The notes beneath the pieces were generated by a model. It was not told the DNA's origin and did not search any database. It saw only the letters and a list, made by a program, of their open reading frames with translations. Below are positions 1 to 9,081 of a stretch of 42,871 nucleotides of DNA, piece by piece (positions within the stretch are counted from its first letter, which is position 1; each line of letters begins with the position of its first letter). Position numbers and translations under genes: made by a program. Source of the DNA: DSUN01 sp035527715 (GTDB lineage Bacteria; Planctomycetota; PUPC01; DSUN01); NCBI GenBank assembly GCA_035527715.1, contig DATKZY010000035.1, positions 1 through 42,871 of the forward strand, read 5' to 3'.

Positions 1-2
1 TG

Positions 3-2633
3 CTCCAGAAGAAGGCCACCGACCGCTTCCAATCGGCCGACGAGCTCCTCGACGCCTTGAATCGTGTTCCTGTGGGCGGGACGTCCGTTGTGGGCGGGGC
101 CTCCGTGCCCCGCGATTCCGAGCACACCGTGACCGCGGCCGGGCCTCACCACGCCTCCCTCGACGAGCGTCGTGCCGCGAAGGCCCAGGCCCGCAAGAAG
201 CTCCTCCTCATCGGCGGAAGCGCCGCCGCGGTCGCGCTGATCCTCGTCGTCGTCCTTGTCCTCATTCTTCGCCCCGGCCCTCGCGAGGCCGCAACCCGTG
301 TGGCACAGCCGTCCTCGGCTGTAGTCCCTCCTTCTCCGACCCCGACAACCGATAACCGACAACCGACAACCGAGGCATCCCGCGACGACTCGAACGCCGA
401 GATCGTCTATCGCAACGCGCAGGCGATGGCGGCGCGCCTCAACTGGGACCAGGCCCAGGCCTACCTCGACCGGCTGCACACCAAGTATGGCAGCACCGCC
501 TTCTACGCCTCGAAGCGGACCGAGATCGAAGCCCTCCAGGCCAAAGTCGCATCCATCCTCCACCCCCAGCCGCCCCCGCCCAAGCCCGAGCCCAAGAAGG
601 AACAGCCGCCCAAGCCCGAGCCAAAGAAAGAGGAACCAAAGCCCAAAGAGAAAGCAACCGCCAAGGAAGACGAGGACGCCAAGAAGACGGCAGAGGAAGA
701 ACGGCGGCGTCAGGCAGAAGCCAGGATGCGGGAAGAGGCCGAGGCGAAGTTCGCCGAGGCGATGAAACCCGTCGAGGCGCTCGTAGCCCGGTGGGACTTC
801 GCTGCCGCGCTCGACGCCCTCTCCAAGATCAAGCCAGGGGATGTGGCACAGCCGCCCTCGGCTGTGTCCGATCGTCTCTCTACCCGCCGCGACGAACTCA
901 ATCGCCTCGCCAAGCTCAAGGCCCGCTTCATTGCCAAGATCAACCAGGCCACGCCGCCGCTCGACAAGCGCGCCCTCATGATCCCCGGCCTGAACGCGCC
1001 CGTCCTCACGGCCGACGACCGCGCCATCGCCGCCAAGCCCACGGGCAGCAAAGAGGAAAACCACCCCTGGCCCGACCTCACCCCCAAGACCCTCGACCGC
1101 CTCATCACCCTCACCATCGACAAGGACAGCCCCGACGACTGGCTCGCCGCCGGCATTCTTTTCCTCTCTTCTCTTGGTCCCCCGGCACCCGGAATCCGAC
1201 ACCCGGAACCCGGCACCGATTCCGCACTCGCCCAGAGGGCGGAGGAGGCCTTTGACCGGGCCAAGTCCCTCGGTGCCACCATCGACCGCTATCTTGATCC
1301 TCTGGTCCCCCACGCCTTCGCCCAGGCCAAGGCCCTGCTCGACCAGGCACGCGGGGCACCGACGCCCAGCCTACAGGAGGAGAAGCTCAAGGAAGCCGAA
1401 GGGGCGCTCGCCGCGCTCGAGAAGAAATACGCGAAGACCGCCTGGCTCCCCGCCCACAAGGACGACCTGGCCGCTCACAGAGACGACCTCGCGGCCGCCC
1501 GCGAACAGATCAGGGCCGGCTCCGCCGCGATCGAGGCCGAGAAGCTCTACCAACAGGCCGTAAGGCTCTTCAAGGACGCGGAGGCCGCGAAGGCTCCTGA
1601 GGACCAGCGCAAGAAGAAGGAGCTGCTTCTGGGACTCAAGCGCCTCGTCGAGAAGCTGCGGACCGACTTCGCGAAGAGTCCCGCCGTGACCAATGGGGGC
1701 CGCAACCCCAACTACGCTCAACTGGTCGAGGCAACGAGGGCAGTCGGCAAGGTCATCACCGTCCGAAAGGATGGCAAAGGCGATTTCAAGGCCATCCAGG
1801 ACGCTATCAACGCCGCGCCGCCCAACAGCCTGATCGAGATTCAGGACGACGGGCCCTACGCCGAGCTGCTTGTGATCCCTTCGGACAAGCCAGGGATCTG
1901 GCTTTGCGGCAAGGAGGGCGTCTGGCCCCTCATCACATCGAGTGGCCTCAAGAGCGAAACGGAGAACCTCCTCGAGGTCAACGCCGAGGGAATCTGCCTC
2001 GAGCGCCTCATCCTGGCTCACACCGTCTCGCGTGATGAGAAGACCCTCGCTCCGGAGCAAGGACGCACGATCAACACCACTCCTCGCGCCCGTGATCTTC
2101 GGATCCAACACTGCGCTGTCTTGGGGGGCGGTGGTTTGGTGGAAGCGGGGGGGACCCTGGAGAACTTCATCTTGCTGGGGCAGGGCCAAAGGCCGCAGGC
2201 TTCCTTGCAGGGCCGTGGAATCATGGAGAATGGCCTCGTAGGCGGCTTCCACACCACAGCAGGGCTCATCGTTCGGTCATGCACGATCATCGGCAGGGCC
2301 ACGTTCACATCCCGCCTTCACGGTCTCGAGTCCTCCGTGTCCGGATGCATTGTCCGGCAGCTTGAAGCGCCTGTCTGCACCGGTAACTCGCAGTGCAACG
2401 ATGTGTACGGGAGGCCACCAGTGTTGGGTGGGCTCAGGCTTTTACCTTCCTGGATTTCGTCTGACCCGCAGTTCCGCGATCCGGGGAACCTCGACTATCG
2501 GCTGAAGCCGACCAGCCCCTGCCGCGGGAAGGCGTCGGACGGAGGCGACATGGGCTGCCGCTGGACGCCCGAGATGGTCGAGCTCCTCGGAAAGGTTCAG
2601 GAGCTGAGGAAGAAGGGGATCATCAAGTTCTGA
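3..2633 (+). CDS. Membrane Ser/Thr protein kinase, C-terminal part (5' end outside window), with pectinesterase-like beta-helix tail
   Basis: The reading frame is open from the window edge; a TTG at 57 is internal. The first residues (KKATDRFQSADELLDAL) are the typical last helix (subdomain XI) of a Hanks-type bacterial kinase, so the catalytic domain lies outside the window. A transmembrane helix follows (about 49-71 counted from the TTG), then a Pro/Lys/Glu-rich, probably coiled stretch (about 170-235) and helical repeats. Residues about 565-800 begin with VRKDGKGDFKAIQDAI, the signature that opens pectin methylesterase/parallel beta-helix folds. The known design is a cytoplasmic kinase with an extracytoplasmic sensor; that the beta-helix binds a polysaccharide is inference. 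No esterase active site was recognised. Four kinds of short repeat are embedded in the linkers (listed separately). A GH-A glycosidase follows on the same strand. Confidence 0.8.
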   Translation, partial: LQKKATDRFQSADELLDALNRVPVGGTSVVGGASVPRDSEHTVTAAGPHHASLDERRAAKAQARKKLLLIGGSAAAVALILVVVLVLILRPGPREAATRVAQPSSAVVPPSPTPTTDNRQPTTEASRDDSNAEIVYRNAQAMAARLNWDQAQAYLDRLHTKYGSTAFYASKRTEIEALQAKVASILHPQPPPPKPEPKKEQPPKPEPKKEEPKPKEKATAKEDEDAKKTAEEERRRQAEARMREEAEAKFAEAMKPVEALVARWDFAAALDALSKIKPGDVAQPPSAVSDRLSTRRDELNRLAKLKARFIAKINQATPPLDKRALMIPGLNAPVLTADDRAIAAKPTGSKEENHPWPDLTPKTLDRLITLTIDKDSPDDWLAAGILFLSSLGPPAPGIRHPEPGTDSALAQRAEEAFDRAKSLGATIDRYLDPLVPHAFAQAKALLDQARGAPTPSLQEEKLKEAEGALAALEKKYAKTAWLPAHKDDLAAHRDDLAAAREQIRAGSAAIEAEKLYQQAVRLFKDAEAAKAPEDQRKKKELLLGLKRLVEKLRTDFAKSPAVTNGGRNPNYAQLVEATRAVGKVITVRKDGKGDFKAIQDAINAAPPNSLIEIQDDGPYAELLVIPSDKPGIWLCGKEGVWPLITSSGLKSETENLLEVNAEGICLERLILAHTVSRDEKTLAPEQGRTINTTPRARDLRIQHCAVLGGGGLVEAGGTLENFILLGQGQRPQASLQGRGIMENGLVGGFHTTAGLIVRSCTIIGRATFTSRLHGLESSVSGCIVRQLEAPVCTGNSQCNDVYGRPPVLGGLRLLPSWISSDPQFRDPGNLDYRLKPTSPCRGKASDGGDMGCRWTPEMVELLGKVQELRKKGIIKF
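71..114 (+). repeat. GC-rich microrepeat inside the kinase gene
   Basis: Two related units (GTGGGCGGGACGTCC and GTGGGCGGGGCCTCC) encode VGGTSVVGGASVP between the kinase domain and the membrane helix. The 12-mer GGCGGGACGTCC (75-86) recurs inverted at 17093-17104 in an intergenic repeat, so this is probably a dispersed element read in frame. Confidence 0.55.
301..324 (+). repeat. Palindromic microrepeat copy 1 (encodes VAQPSSAV)
   Basis: The stem CACAGCCG / CGGCTGTAG is separated by TCCT. A near-identical copy lies at 844-866 in the same gene and the same reading frame. It sits directly after the membrane helix, in the linker. Confidence 0.7.
342..373 (+). repeat. Tandem CCGACAACCG-type microrepeat inside the kinase gene
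   Basis: Four degenerate units of about 7-10 nt (CCGACAACCG, ATAACCGACAACCG) encode PTTDNRQPTTE. It starts 17 nt after the preceding palindrome, so two different repeat types lie side by side in one linker. Only this one locus is seen in the window. Confidence 0.5.
844..866 (+). repeat. Palindromic microrepeat copy 2 (encodes VAQPPSAV)
   Basis: Second copy of the 301-324 element, with TGGCACAGCCG and CTCGGCTGT conserved. It is in frame and lies between two predicted helical segments of the kinase tail (KIKPGD ... SDRLST). Confidence 0.7.
1184..1217 (+). repeat. CACCCGGAAYCCG tandem microrepeat inside the kinase gene
   Basis: Two to three copies of a CACCCGGAATCCG-like unit encode PGIRHPEPGT, a proline-rich insert between two helices (FLSSLGPP and LAQRAEEAF). 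Interpreted as another in-frame repeat insertion; only this copy is visible here. Confidence 0.45.
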
Positions 2634-2638
2634 TTGCC

Positions 2639-2665
2639 CGCGAAACACGCGAAACGACGCGAAAG
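2639..2665 (+). repeat. CGCGAAAC tandem microrepeat after the kinase gene
   Basis: Three units (CGCGAAACA, CGCGAAACGA, CGCGAAAG) start 6 nt after the kinase stop codon. The rest of the 2634-2885 gap holds no gene or clear terminator. Confidence 0.45.
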
Positions 2666-2885
2666 GGGGATCGGCAGGGCGTACAAAGCCCTCGGCTTCG
2701 CTCGGGCCAGGCCCGCCTGCAATGGGACTGGTTGGCGGCCTGGCGCGGGCGGGGACTTGGGCTAAGTGCTTGTGCGGCAATGGTTTGAGGAACGCTACAG
2801 GGCGCCAAACCCAGGGGCGGGGGGATTGGCGGTCTGTCGCCCGGCGTCCTGTGTCGAGCACGGGGAGGATGGGGGACAAGCGCCC

Positions 2886-4292
2886 ATGAAACGGTCGGCC
2901 CTCGTCGCAGCGGCTCTGGGCTCTACCTGCCTCTTGTTCGCGGGGGAGAAGATGGACCAGCCCAGCGTGATCACGGTGGATCCCAAGGCGGTGGCCGTGG
3001 AGCGGTTCCTCGGCTTCGGGGCCGAATGGGACCCGAACTTCTGGGCGGAGCACAACGTACAGCTCGGCGTGACGGAGGACGACTGGGCGGTGGTGGTCAA
3101 GCGTATCCAGTGGATGAAGCTGCCAGTCGTCCGCATGATGATCCAGGCCCGCTGGTGCACGAAGGGCGACGGGAAGTTCGACTGGGATACGCCGAACATG
3201 AAGAGCCTGTATCGCCACCTCGACGTGTGCCAGAAGGCGGGCATCCGCGTGTTCCTCACCGACTGGGGGGTGGCCACCTGGTGCAAGGTGCCGGGCTTCA
3301 GCGGCAACGACGACCCGAAGTACGCCGATGCCATCGGCACCTATCTCGGCTACCTCATCGGGCAGAAGGGCTACACGTGCATCAAGCACTTCATCCTGGT
3401 GAACGAGCCGAACTACGAGGGCGGCGGCTGGGACCGCTGGAAGAAGGGGGTGGAGAACGTCGCGAAGGTGCTTGCCGAGCGCAAGCTGCCCGTGACGTTC
3501 GTGGGCACCGATGCCGCGCACGACGACGGCTGGCACAGGAAGGGTGTGGACCAGCTCGCCAAGTGCTTCAGCATCTGGGAGATACATCGCTACGCGCCGC
3601 AGGCGGAGGTGCTGAAGGGCGACCTGGAGGGCTACTTCCGCAAGCAGTGGGACTACGCTCGGGCCAACGACTTGGGCGCCCACGACAAGCTGTTTATGGT
3701 CGGCGAGGCAGGGATGCGCGAGGGCATGGTCAGCTCGCACACCAACACCAACATCCACACCTACGACTACGGGGTGTTCATGGCCGACTATGGGGTGCAG
3801 GCCGCCCGTTCGGGCGCGGCGGCGGTGAGTGCCTGGATGCTCGACGACAGCTCGCACAAGGGCTTCAACTGGGGCCTCTGGAAGACCAAGGCCGAGGGGA
3901 TGGCTCTCAAGCCCTGGTTCTACCCCTGGGCGCTGCTGTGCCGATTCGTTCGCCCGGGCTCGACCATCTATCGCCTGCCCCAGCCCAACCCCCGATGCCG
4001 CCTCCTCGCCGCCCGCGTGCCCCCGAAGGGAGCGACTGAGTCGTTCGACACCACCTACGTGCTCGTCAACCGGGGCGATGCCGAGGTGACGGTGCGGCTG
4101 AAGCTCTCGGACGGTGACATGTGGCCCTCCACCCTGGTGCTTTACCTCTACAGCCGCGCTAGCGCGCCTGCGGATAAGGACGGCTTCCCCGTGCCCGTGA
4201 AGACAGTCGAGGGGGGGCCGGGCGAGAGCGTGCCGGTCACCTGTCCGCCCGACGCCGTGCTGTTCGTCGTGTGCCGGACCCACAGGACGTAG
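2886..4292 (+). CDS. Secreted clan GH-A glycoside hydrolase (GH39/GH30-like)
   Basis: 468 aa from ATG 2886, the start that gives a signal peptide (MKRSALVAAALGSTCLLFAG); a purine-rich GGAGG/GGGGGA stretch lies 8-22 nt upstream. The domain opens with FLGFGAEWDP, usual for GH30/GH39-type TIM barrels. FILVNEPNYEG supplies a candidate acid/base (Glu174) and FMVGEAGMR a candidate nucleophile (Glu274), as in retaining clan GH-A enzymes. The C-terminal part (TYVLVNRGDAEVTVRLKLSDG) looks like the small beta-sandwich that often follows such barrels. It probably acts outside the cytoplasm on plant or algal polysaccharide; the substrate cannot be read from sequence. It converges with the RND gene, whose stop is 38 bp away. 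The exact GH family is uncertain. Confidence 0.75.
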   Translation: MKRSALVAAALGSTCLLFAGEKMDQPSVITVDPKAVAVERFLGFGAEWDPNFWAEHNVQLGVTEDDWAVVVKRIQWMKLPVVRMMIQARWCTKGDGKFDWDTPNMKSLYRHLDVCQKAGIRVFLTDWGVATWCKVPGFSGNDDPKYADAIGTYLGYLIGQKGYTCIKHFILVNEPNYEGGGWDRWKKGVENVAKVLAERKLPVTFVGTDAAHDDGWHRKGVDQLAKCFSIWEIHRYAPQAEVLKGDLEGYFRKQWDYARANDLGAHDKLFMVGEAGMREGMVSSHTNTNIHTYDYGVFMADYGVQAARSGAAAVSAWMLDDSSHKGFNWGLWKTKAEGMALKPWFYPWALLCRFVRPGSTIYRLPQPNPRCRLLAARVPPKGATESFDTTYVLVNRGDAEVTVRLKLSDGDMWPSTLVLYLYSRASAPADKDGFPVPVKTVEGGPGESVPVTCPPDAVLFVVCRTHRT

Positions 4293-4330
4293 GCCCGGCC
4301 CCGCCGCGGGGGGCGGTGAGAGGCGAGGGG

Positions 4331-7300
4331 TCAGGAGCCGCCGGCGGCGGTCGCGTCGGGGGCGGGGAGGGGGGCTCGGCGGCGGCGATGGAAGGCGGCG
4401 GCAGCGGTCGCCTTGGCGTCCTCGGCGATGAGGTAGAGGCTGGGCACGAGCACGAGGGTGATGGCGGTGGCGAACAGGATGCCGTAGCCGAGGGAGAGGG
4501 CCATGGGGATCATGAAGCGGGCCTGGCGCGAGGTCTCGAAGATCATGGGGGCCAGGCCGCCGAAGGTGGTGAGGGTGGTGAGCATGATGGGCCGGAAGCG
4601 GCGGATGCCGGCCTGAGTGACGGCCTGGAAGGCGGTGAGGCCCTCGCGCCGCAGCACGTTGGCGTGGTCAATGAGCACGATGGCGTCGTTGACGACGACG
4701 CCCGAGAGAGCCAGAATGCCCATGAGGCTGGTCACGCTGAGGTCGTAGCCCATGATGAGGTGGCCGAAGACGGCGCCCACGAGGCCGAACGGGATGGCCG
4801 TCATGATGATGAGGGGCTGGATGTAGCTGCGGAACGGCAGGGCCAGCATGACGAAGATGGAGAGCAGCACGAGGATGAGCAGTGCGAAGAGCCGCTCCAT
4901 GCTCTCGGCCATGTCGGCCTGGCGCCCCTCGTAGCCGTAGCCGAGGCCGGGGAAGTCGCGGGTGAGCTGGGGCAACACGTCGGCGTTGAGGGTGGCGATG
5001 ACCTTGCTGGTGTCGCCGATGGGCACGACGTCGGCGGTGACGGTGACGGTGCGGCGGCCTTCGCGGCGGGTGATGTCGGTGTAGGCGCGGCCGCGGACGA
5101 CGTTGGCCACGTGGCGCAGCGGCACGTCGCGCCCGGCGGGGGTGCGGATCATCAGGTTCTCGATGTCGGCCTCGCTCACGCGCTCGGCCTCGGGGAACCG
5201 CACCTTGACCTTGATCTCACTGCGGCCGCGCTGCTGGCGCAGGGCCTCGGCGCCGTAGAAGGCGTTGCGCACCTGGCGGGCCACCTCGCGCACCGTGAGG
5301 CCGAGGCTGTGGCCCTCGGGCTTGAGGGTGAAGTTGAGCTGCTGCTTGCCGGGGGTGTAGCCGTCGTCTATGTCCTTCACGTTCGAGAAGCCGTCGAGGA
5401 TCTCGGCCAGCTTCGCGCTCGCCTGGTCGAGCACGGCGATGTCGCGGTGGCTCAGCTCGACGGTGAGCGAGGCCCCGCCGCCCGGCCCGCCACGGTCGGA
5501 CTGGAAGCGGACCGATTCGGTGCCGGGGACCTCCCCGACGCGGGTGCGCCAGAGGTCGGTGAGCTTGCTGGTGCTGATGGGGCGGACCTCGGGCGGGGTG
5601 AGGTAGGCCCGCATCTCGATGACGTTCTCGTTGATGACCGCGAACACGCCCTCGCACAGCCGCTCGCCGCCGTTTTCGGCGGCCACGGCATTGGCGGCCC
5701 GCTCGAGGCGGTCGCGCACGGCGGTGGCCTGGCTGAGCGGGCAACCGACGGGGAGCGTGGCCGTGGCGAAGGCATAGTCGGCCTCGACCCGCGGCATCAG
5801 GATCATGCCGATGCGCCCGCTGAACACGTAGCCGGCCACGCCGGCCAGAAGGGCCAGAGCCGCGGCCACGGTCAGATAGCGCCAGCGCACCGCCGCCCTC
5901 AACAGCGGGCCATAGTAGCGGGCCACCCATCGGACGAACCCGGCGCTGAAGCGCTGCTGCCAGTGGTGGACGACCCGGCCCAGGGCCGTGCGGCCACTGG
6001 CCCTGGAGTGGGCCAGGTGGGCGGGGAGGATGAACATCGCCTCGAGCCACGAGATGGTGAAGACGGTGCAGACGACGAGGGGGATCACGCACCAGATCTT
6101 GCCCATGACCCCCGGCAGCGCCAGAAGCGGCAGGAAGGCCACGATGTTGGTGAGGATGCTGTAGGTGACGGGCACGGCGACGCCGCGGGTGGCGCGGATG
6201 GACGCCTCGACCGCCCCCATCCCCCGCTGCCGGTATTCATAAATGTTCTCCCCCACCACGATGGCATCGTCCACCACGATGCCGAGGGCGAGGATGAAGG
6301 CGAAGAGCGAGATCATGTTGATGCTGACGCCGAGTGCGGGGAGGAAGAGGAAGGCGCCCAGGAACGAGATGGGGATGCCCATCATGACCCAGAAGGCCAG
6401 GCGGATCTCGAGGAACACGGCGAGCAGCAGCATCACGAGGGTGAGGCCTATTCCTGCATTGCGCAGCAGGAGGTCCACGCGCTGGCGATAGATGTCCGAG
6501 CGGTCGTAGCGGATGTCGCAGTGGACGCCGGGGGGCAGGTCGGGCTCGAGCTCGGCGAGGACCTCTCGGACGGTATCGGACACGCTGATCGGCGTCTGGT
6601 CGCCCACGCGGTAGACGGCGATGCCCATGGCCCGCGCGCCGTTGAACGTGCCGATGGTGTCGCTGTCCTCGAAGTCGTCGCGCACGGTGGCGATGTCGCG
6701 GAGATGCAGCACCGTGCCGTTCGAGGTGGTCACGACGGGGATGTTGGCGAACTCGTTGGCCCACTCGCGGCGCTCGGTCACGCGGAGGAGGATTTCGCCG
6801 CCGCGGGTCTCGACCTTTCCGCCGGGCAGCTCGAGGGCCGTGGCCGAGATTCTCGCGGCGATCTGGTCGAGGGTGAGGCCGTAGGCGCGCAGGTTCTCCT
6901 GCGGCACCGCCACGTGCACCTCGTAGGCCCGCACGCCCTGGAGCGACACCTGCGTGATGTTGGGGTCGAGGAGCAGGCGGTCGCGCACCTGCTCGACGAC
7001 CTCGCGCAGGGCCCACTCGCCCACGTTGCCATAGACCTCGACGTTGAGCACCTCGCGCCAGCGCGCGGCCAGCATCACCTCGGGCTCCTCGGCGTCCTCG
7101 GGCAGGGTGGTGATGCGGTTGACCTCCTGCTGGATTTCCTGGTAGACCTTCTGGCGGTTGATGCCCTCGAAGAGCTCGGCCTCGATGACCGCGACGCCCT
7201 CCCGGGCCTTGGCGGTCACCTCCTTCACCCCGTCGGTGCCGCGGATCGCCTCCTCGACGACGAGCACGATGCCGCGCTCGACCTCCTCCGGGCTGGCGCC

Positions 7301-7486
7301 GGGGTACGGCACGGTGATCGTCACGATGTCCAGCTCGAAGTCGGGGAACACCTCCTGCTTGATGCCCCTGGCCATCAGGAAGCCGCCGATGAGGCAGGCG
7401 AACATGAGGAGGTTCGGCGCCACGCCGTGGCGGATCATCCAGCCGATGGTGCCGTGTTCGCCCTGGGGGATGGGGCCGGTGCTCAT
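4331..7486 (-). CDS. RND efflux pump inner-membrane transporter (AcrB/HAE1 family)
   Basis: 1051 aa, the normal length for AcrB-type proton-driven exporters. An N-terminal helix (IGWMIRHGVAPNLLMFACLIGGFLM in outline) is followed by the periplasmic porter domain, a block of helices including LGIVVDDAIVVGENIY with the proton-relay pair Asp406-Asp407 (equivalent to AcrB Asp407/408), a second porter domain and the last helices (LPFRSYIQPLIIMTAIPFGL in part). The C-terminus is rich in Ala and Arg. Its ATG overlaps the stop of the membrane fusion gene by four bases (ATGA), so the two are translationally coupled. It forms a tripartite pump with the two preceding gene products under the TetR regulator. 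The substrate is unknown. Confidence 0.93.
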   Translation of the reverse strand: MSTGPIPQGEHGTIGWMIRHGVAPNLLMFACLIGGFLMARGIKQEVFPDFELDIVTITVPYPGASPEEVERGIVLVVEEAIRGTDGVKEVTAKAREGVAVIEAELFEGINRQKVYQEIQQEVNRITTLPEDAEEPEVMLAARWREVLNVEVYGNVGEWALREVVEQVRDRLLLDPNITQVSLQGVRAYEVHVAVPQENLRAYGLTLDQIAARISATALELPGGKVETRGGEILLRVTERREWANEFANIPVVTTSNGTVLHLRDIATVRDDFEDSDTIGTFNGARAMGIAVYRVGDQTPISVSDTVREVLAELEPDLPPGVHCDIRYDRSDIYRQRVDLLLRNAGIGLTLVMLLLAVFLEIRLAFWVMMGIPISFLGAFLFLPALGVSINMISLFAFILALGIVVDDAIVVGENIYEYRQRGMGAVEASIRATRGVAVPVTYSILTNIVAFLPLLALPGVMGKIWCVIPLVVCTVFTISWLEAMFILPAHLAHSRASGRTALGRVVHHWQQRFSAGFVRWVARYYGPLLRAAVRWRYLTVAAALALLAGVAGYVFSGRIGMILMPRVEADYAFATATLPVGCPLSQATAVRDRLERAANAVAAENGGERLCEGVFAVINENVIEMRAYLTPPEVRPISTSKLTDLWRTRVGEVPGTESVRFQSDRGGPGGGASLTVELSHRDIAVLDQASAKLAEILDGFSNVKDIDDGYTPGKQQLNFTLKPEGHSLGLTVREVARQVRNAFYGAEALRQQRGRSEIKVKVRFPEAERVSEADIENLMIRTPAGRDVPLRHVANVVRGRAYTDITRREGRRTVTVTADVVPIGDTSKVIATLNADVLPQLTRDFPGLGYGYEGRQADMAESMERLFALLILVLLSIFVMLALPFRSYIQPLIIMTAIPFGLVGAVFGHLIMGYDLSVTSLMGILALSGVVVNDAIVLIDHANVLRREGLTAFQAVTQAGIRRFRPIMLTTLTTFGGLAPMIFETSRQARFMIPMALSLGYGILFATAITLVLVPSLYLIAEDAKATAAAAFHRRRRAPLPAPDATAAGGS

Positions 7487-9081
7487 TGGCCCTCCCCTTT
7501 TGCCTTGCCGCCGCCGTCAGGCACGGACTCCGCGACGCGCGACTCGGGGGCTGCGCCGGCCGCGGTGCGCAGCGGCGTGCCCGCCACGGGAGCAGCCAGG
7601 CCGGTGGTGACCACCTTGTCCCCCGTCTTGAGGCCGCCCGAGATCAGCAGCGTGTCGCGGCCGCGGAAGGCGATCTGGACCTCCCGAATGTCCAGCTTGC
7701 CCTCGGGGGTCATCACCCACACCTGGTCGCCCTCGTGCACCAGGTCGCGCTCGATGGGCACCACGTTCTCGAGTTCCATGCCGTCAATCTCGACGCGCGC
7801 GTAGCTGCCGATGAGGAGCTCGGGCAAGCGCTGGGTGGCGTCCTTGAGCCCGAGCGGGTCGGGCACGGAGACGAGGAGCCGAGCCATGCGGCCCTCGGGC
7901 TCCAGAGCGCTGGCCAGCCGCACGACGGCGCCGGCGCGGCAGGCGTCGGGGCCCCACGCGGCCTCGTTGTAGACGCGCACCGGCGAGCCCTCCTCCTTGC
8001 TCGAGCGCGGCACGCGGAGCCACCGGAGCTGGTCCACGGGCACGGAGACCTCGACCCAATACTCGTCCGTGCCCACGAGGGTGGCCAGCGGGGTCTGGGG
8101 CGAGACCTGGGAGCCGAGGTCCACGGACTCGGCTTCGACGACCGCGTTGAAGGGAGCGCGCAGGGTGGTGCGGGCGAGGTCGAGGCCCGCCTTGCGGACC
8201 GCGACGTCGGCGGCCGTCTTCGCGGCCTCGGCGGCCTCGATGGCGGCCTGGGCCGACCGGCTCATGGCCTCGGCCGACGCCTTGGCGGCGATGGCCGCCT
8301 TCCTCGCGGCTTCGGCGACCCGCTTCGCGGCGCGGGCGGCCTCGCAGTTGGCCTGCGCGGTGCGCAGTTGCGGCTCGCGGAGCACGAGGTCGCGGTCCTT
8401 CTCGCCCAGGGTCTTGCCCAGGAGCTCGTACTCGCGGCGTGCCACGGCCTGCTGGCCCTCCTCGATCCGCAGGGCGGCCTCGGCCTTGGCGACCTCGCTG
8501 TCGGCCTTGAGGAGCTCGCCCTCGCGCTGCTCGATGGCGCTGGCCGCGACGGCCACGTCGCTCTCGCGCTGGGTCAGCTCGGCCCGCTTCTGCTCGAGGA
8601 GGGCGGCGAGCCGCTGCACCTCCGTCTTCTGCTGCTCGACGGCGAGGTCGTAGTCGGCGGGGTCGATCCGCGCGATCGCCGCGCCGGCGCTGAAGCGGCC
8701 CCCGGGGACGCACTCGGGGCTGAGCTCGACGATCTCGCCGCTCACCCGGGGCTGGAGGCTGAGGGTCTGGGCCGCGCGCACCGTGCCCATGGCGTGGACC
8801 ACCGCGCGCTTCTTGGCGCGTGCGACCTCGCACACACTCACGAGGAGCGCGCGCTTGTCAGGCGTCCGCCGCTTCGCCTTCGGGCCCGTGCGGAGCAGGT
8901 AGCCGGCCAGCACGATGCCGCCGGCCACCACTGCCAGGGCGAGCAGTGCCTGGACGCCGCCGCGCAGCACGCGGCGCGCGGTGCTGCGCGGCGGCGGGGC
9001 CGCCGGCTCGCCCGCCGTCGCCGAGGCTATGGCGGGCAAGCCGGCACTGCTGAGAACCTCCTGGGGACCTCCGGCCATCAT
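7483..9081 (-). CDS. RND efflux membrane fusion (periplasmic adaptor) protein
   Basis: 532 aa from the first of two tandem ATGs at 9081, which overlaps the outer-membrane factor's stop (ATGA). A cytoplasmic Pro/Ala-rich head of about 40 residues precedes a membrane anchor (about 41-64). Then come the biotinyl-lipoyl half-motif (LQPRVSGEIVELSPE), an unusually long Ala-rich coiled-coil hairpin (about residues 140-300) and the closing half (TTLRAPFNAVVEAESVDLGS), followed by beta-barrel and membrane-proximal domains. HlyD/AcrA-type adaptors link the inner-membrane pump to the outer-membrane channel. The long hairpin suggests direct contact with the channel. An upstream in-frame extension overlaps the previous gene in another frame and is not used here. 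Confidence 0.9.
   Translation of the reverse strand: MMAGGPQEVLSSAGLPAIASATAGEPAAPPPRSTARRVLRGGVQALLALAVVAGGIVLAGYLLRTGPKAKRRTPDKRALLVSVCEVARAKKRAVVHAMGTVRAAQTLSLQPRVSGEIVELSPECVPGGRFSAGAAIARIDPADYDLAVEQQKTEVQRLAALLEQKRAELTQRESDVAVAASAIEQREGELLKADSEVAKAEAALRIEEGQQAVARREYELLGKTLGEKDRDLVLREPQLRTAQANCEAARAAKRVAEAARKAAIAAKASAEAMSRSAQAAIEAAEAAKTAADVAVRKAGLDLARTTLRAPFNAVVEAESVDLGSQVSPQTPLATLVGTDEYWVEVSVPVDQLRWLRVPRSSKEEGSPVRVYNEAAWGPDACRAGAVVRLASALEPEGRMARLLVSVPDPLGLKDATQRLPELLIGSYARVEIDGMELENVVPIERDLVHEGDQVWVMTPEGKLDIREVQIAFRGRDTLLISGGLKTGDKVVTTGLAAPVAGTPLRTAAGAAPESRVAESVPDGGGKAKGEGQ

Noticed and set aside
4271..7804. Long plus-strand open frame antisense to the RND genes
   Set aside because: It is His/Gly/Ala/Asp-rich shadow translation of a GC-rich gene; the minus strand encodes a textbook AcrB protein over the same bases.
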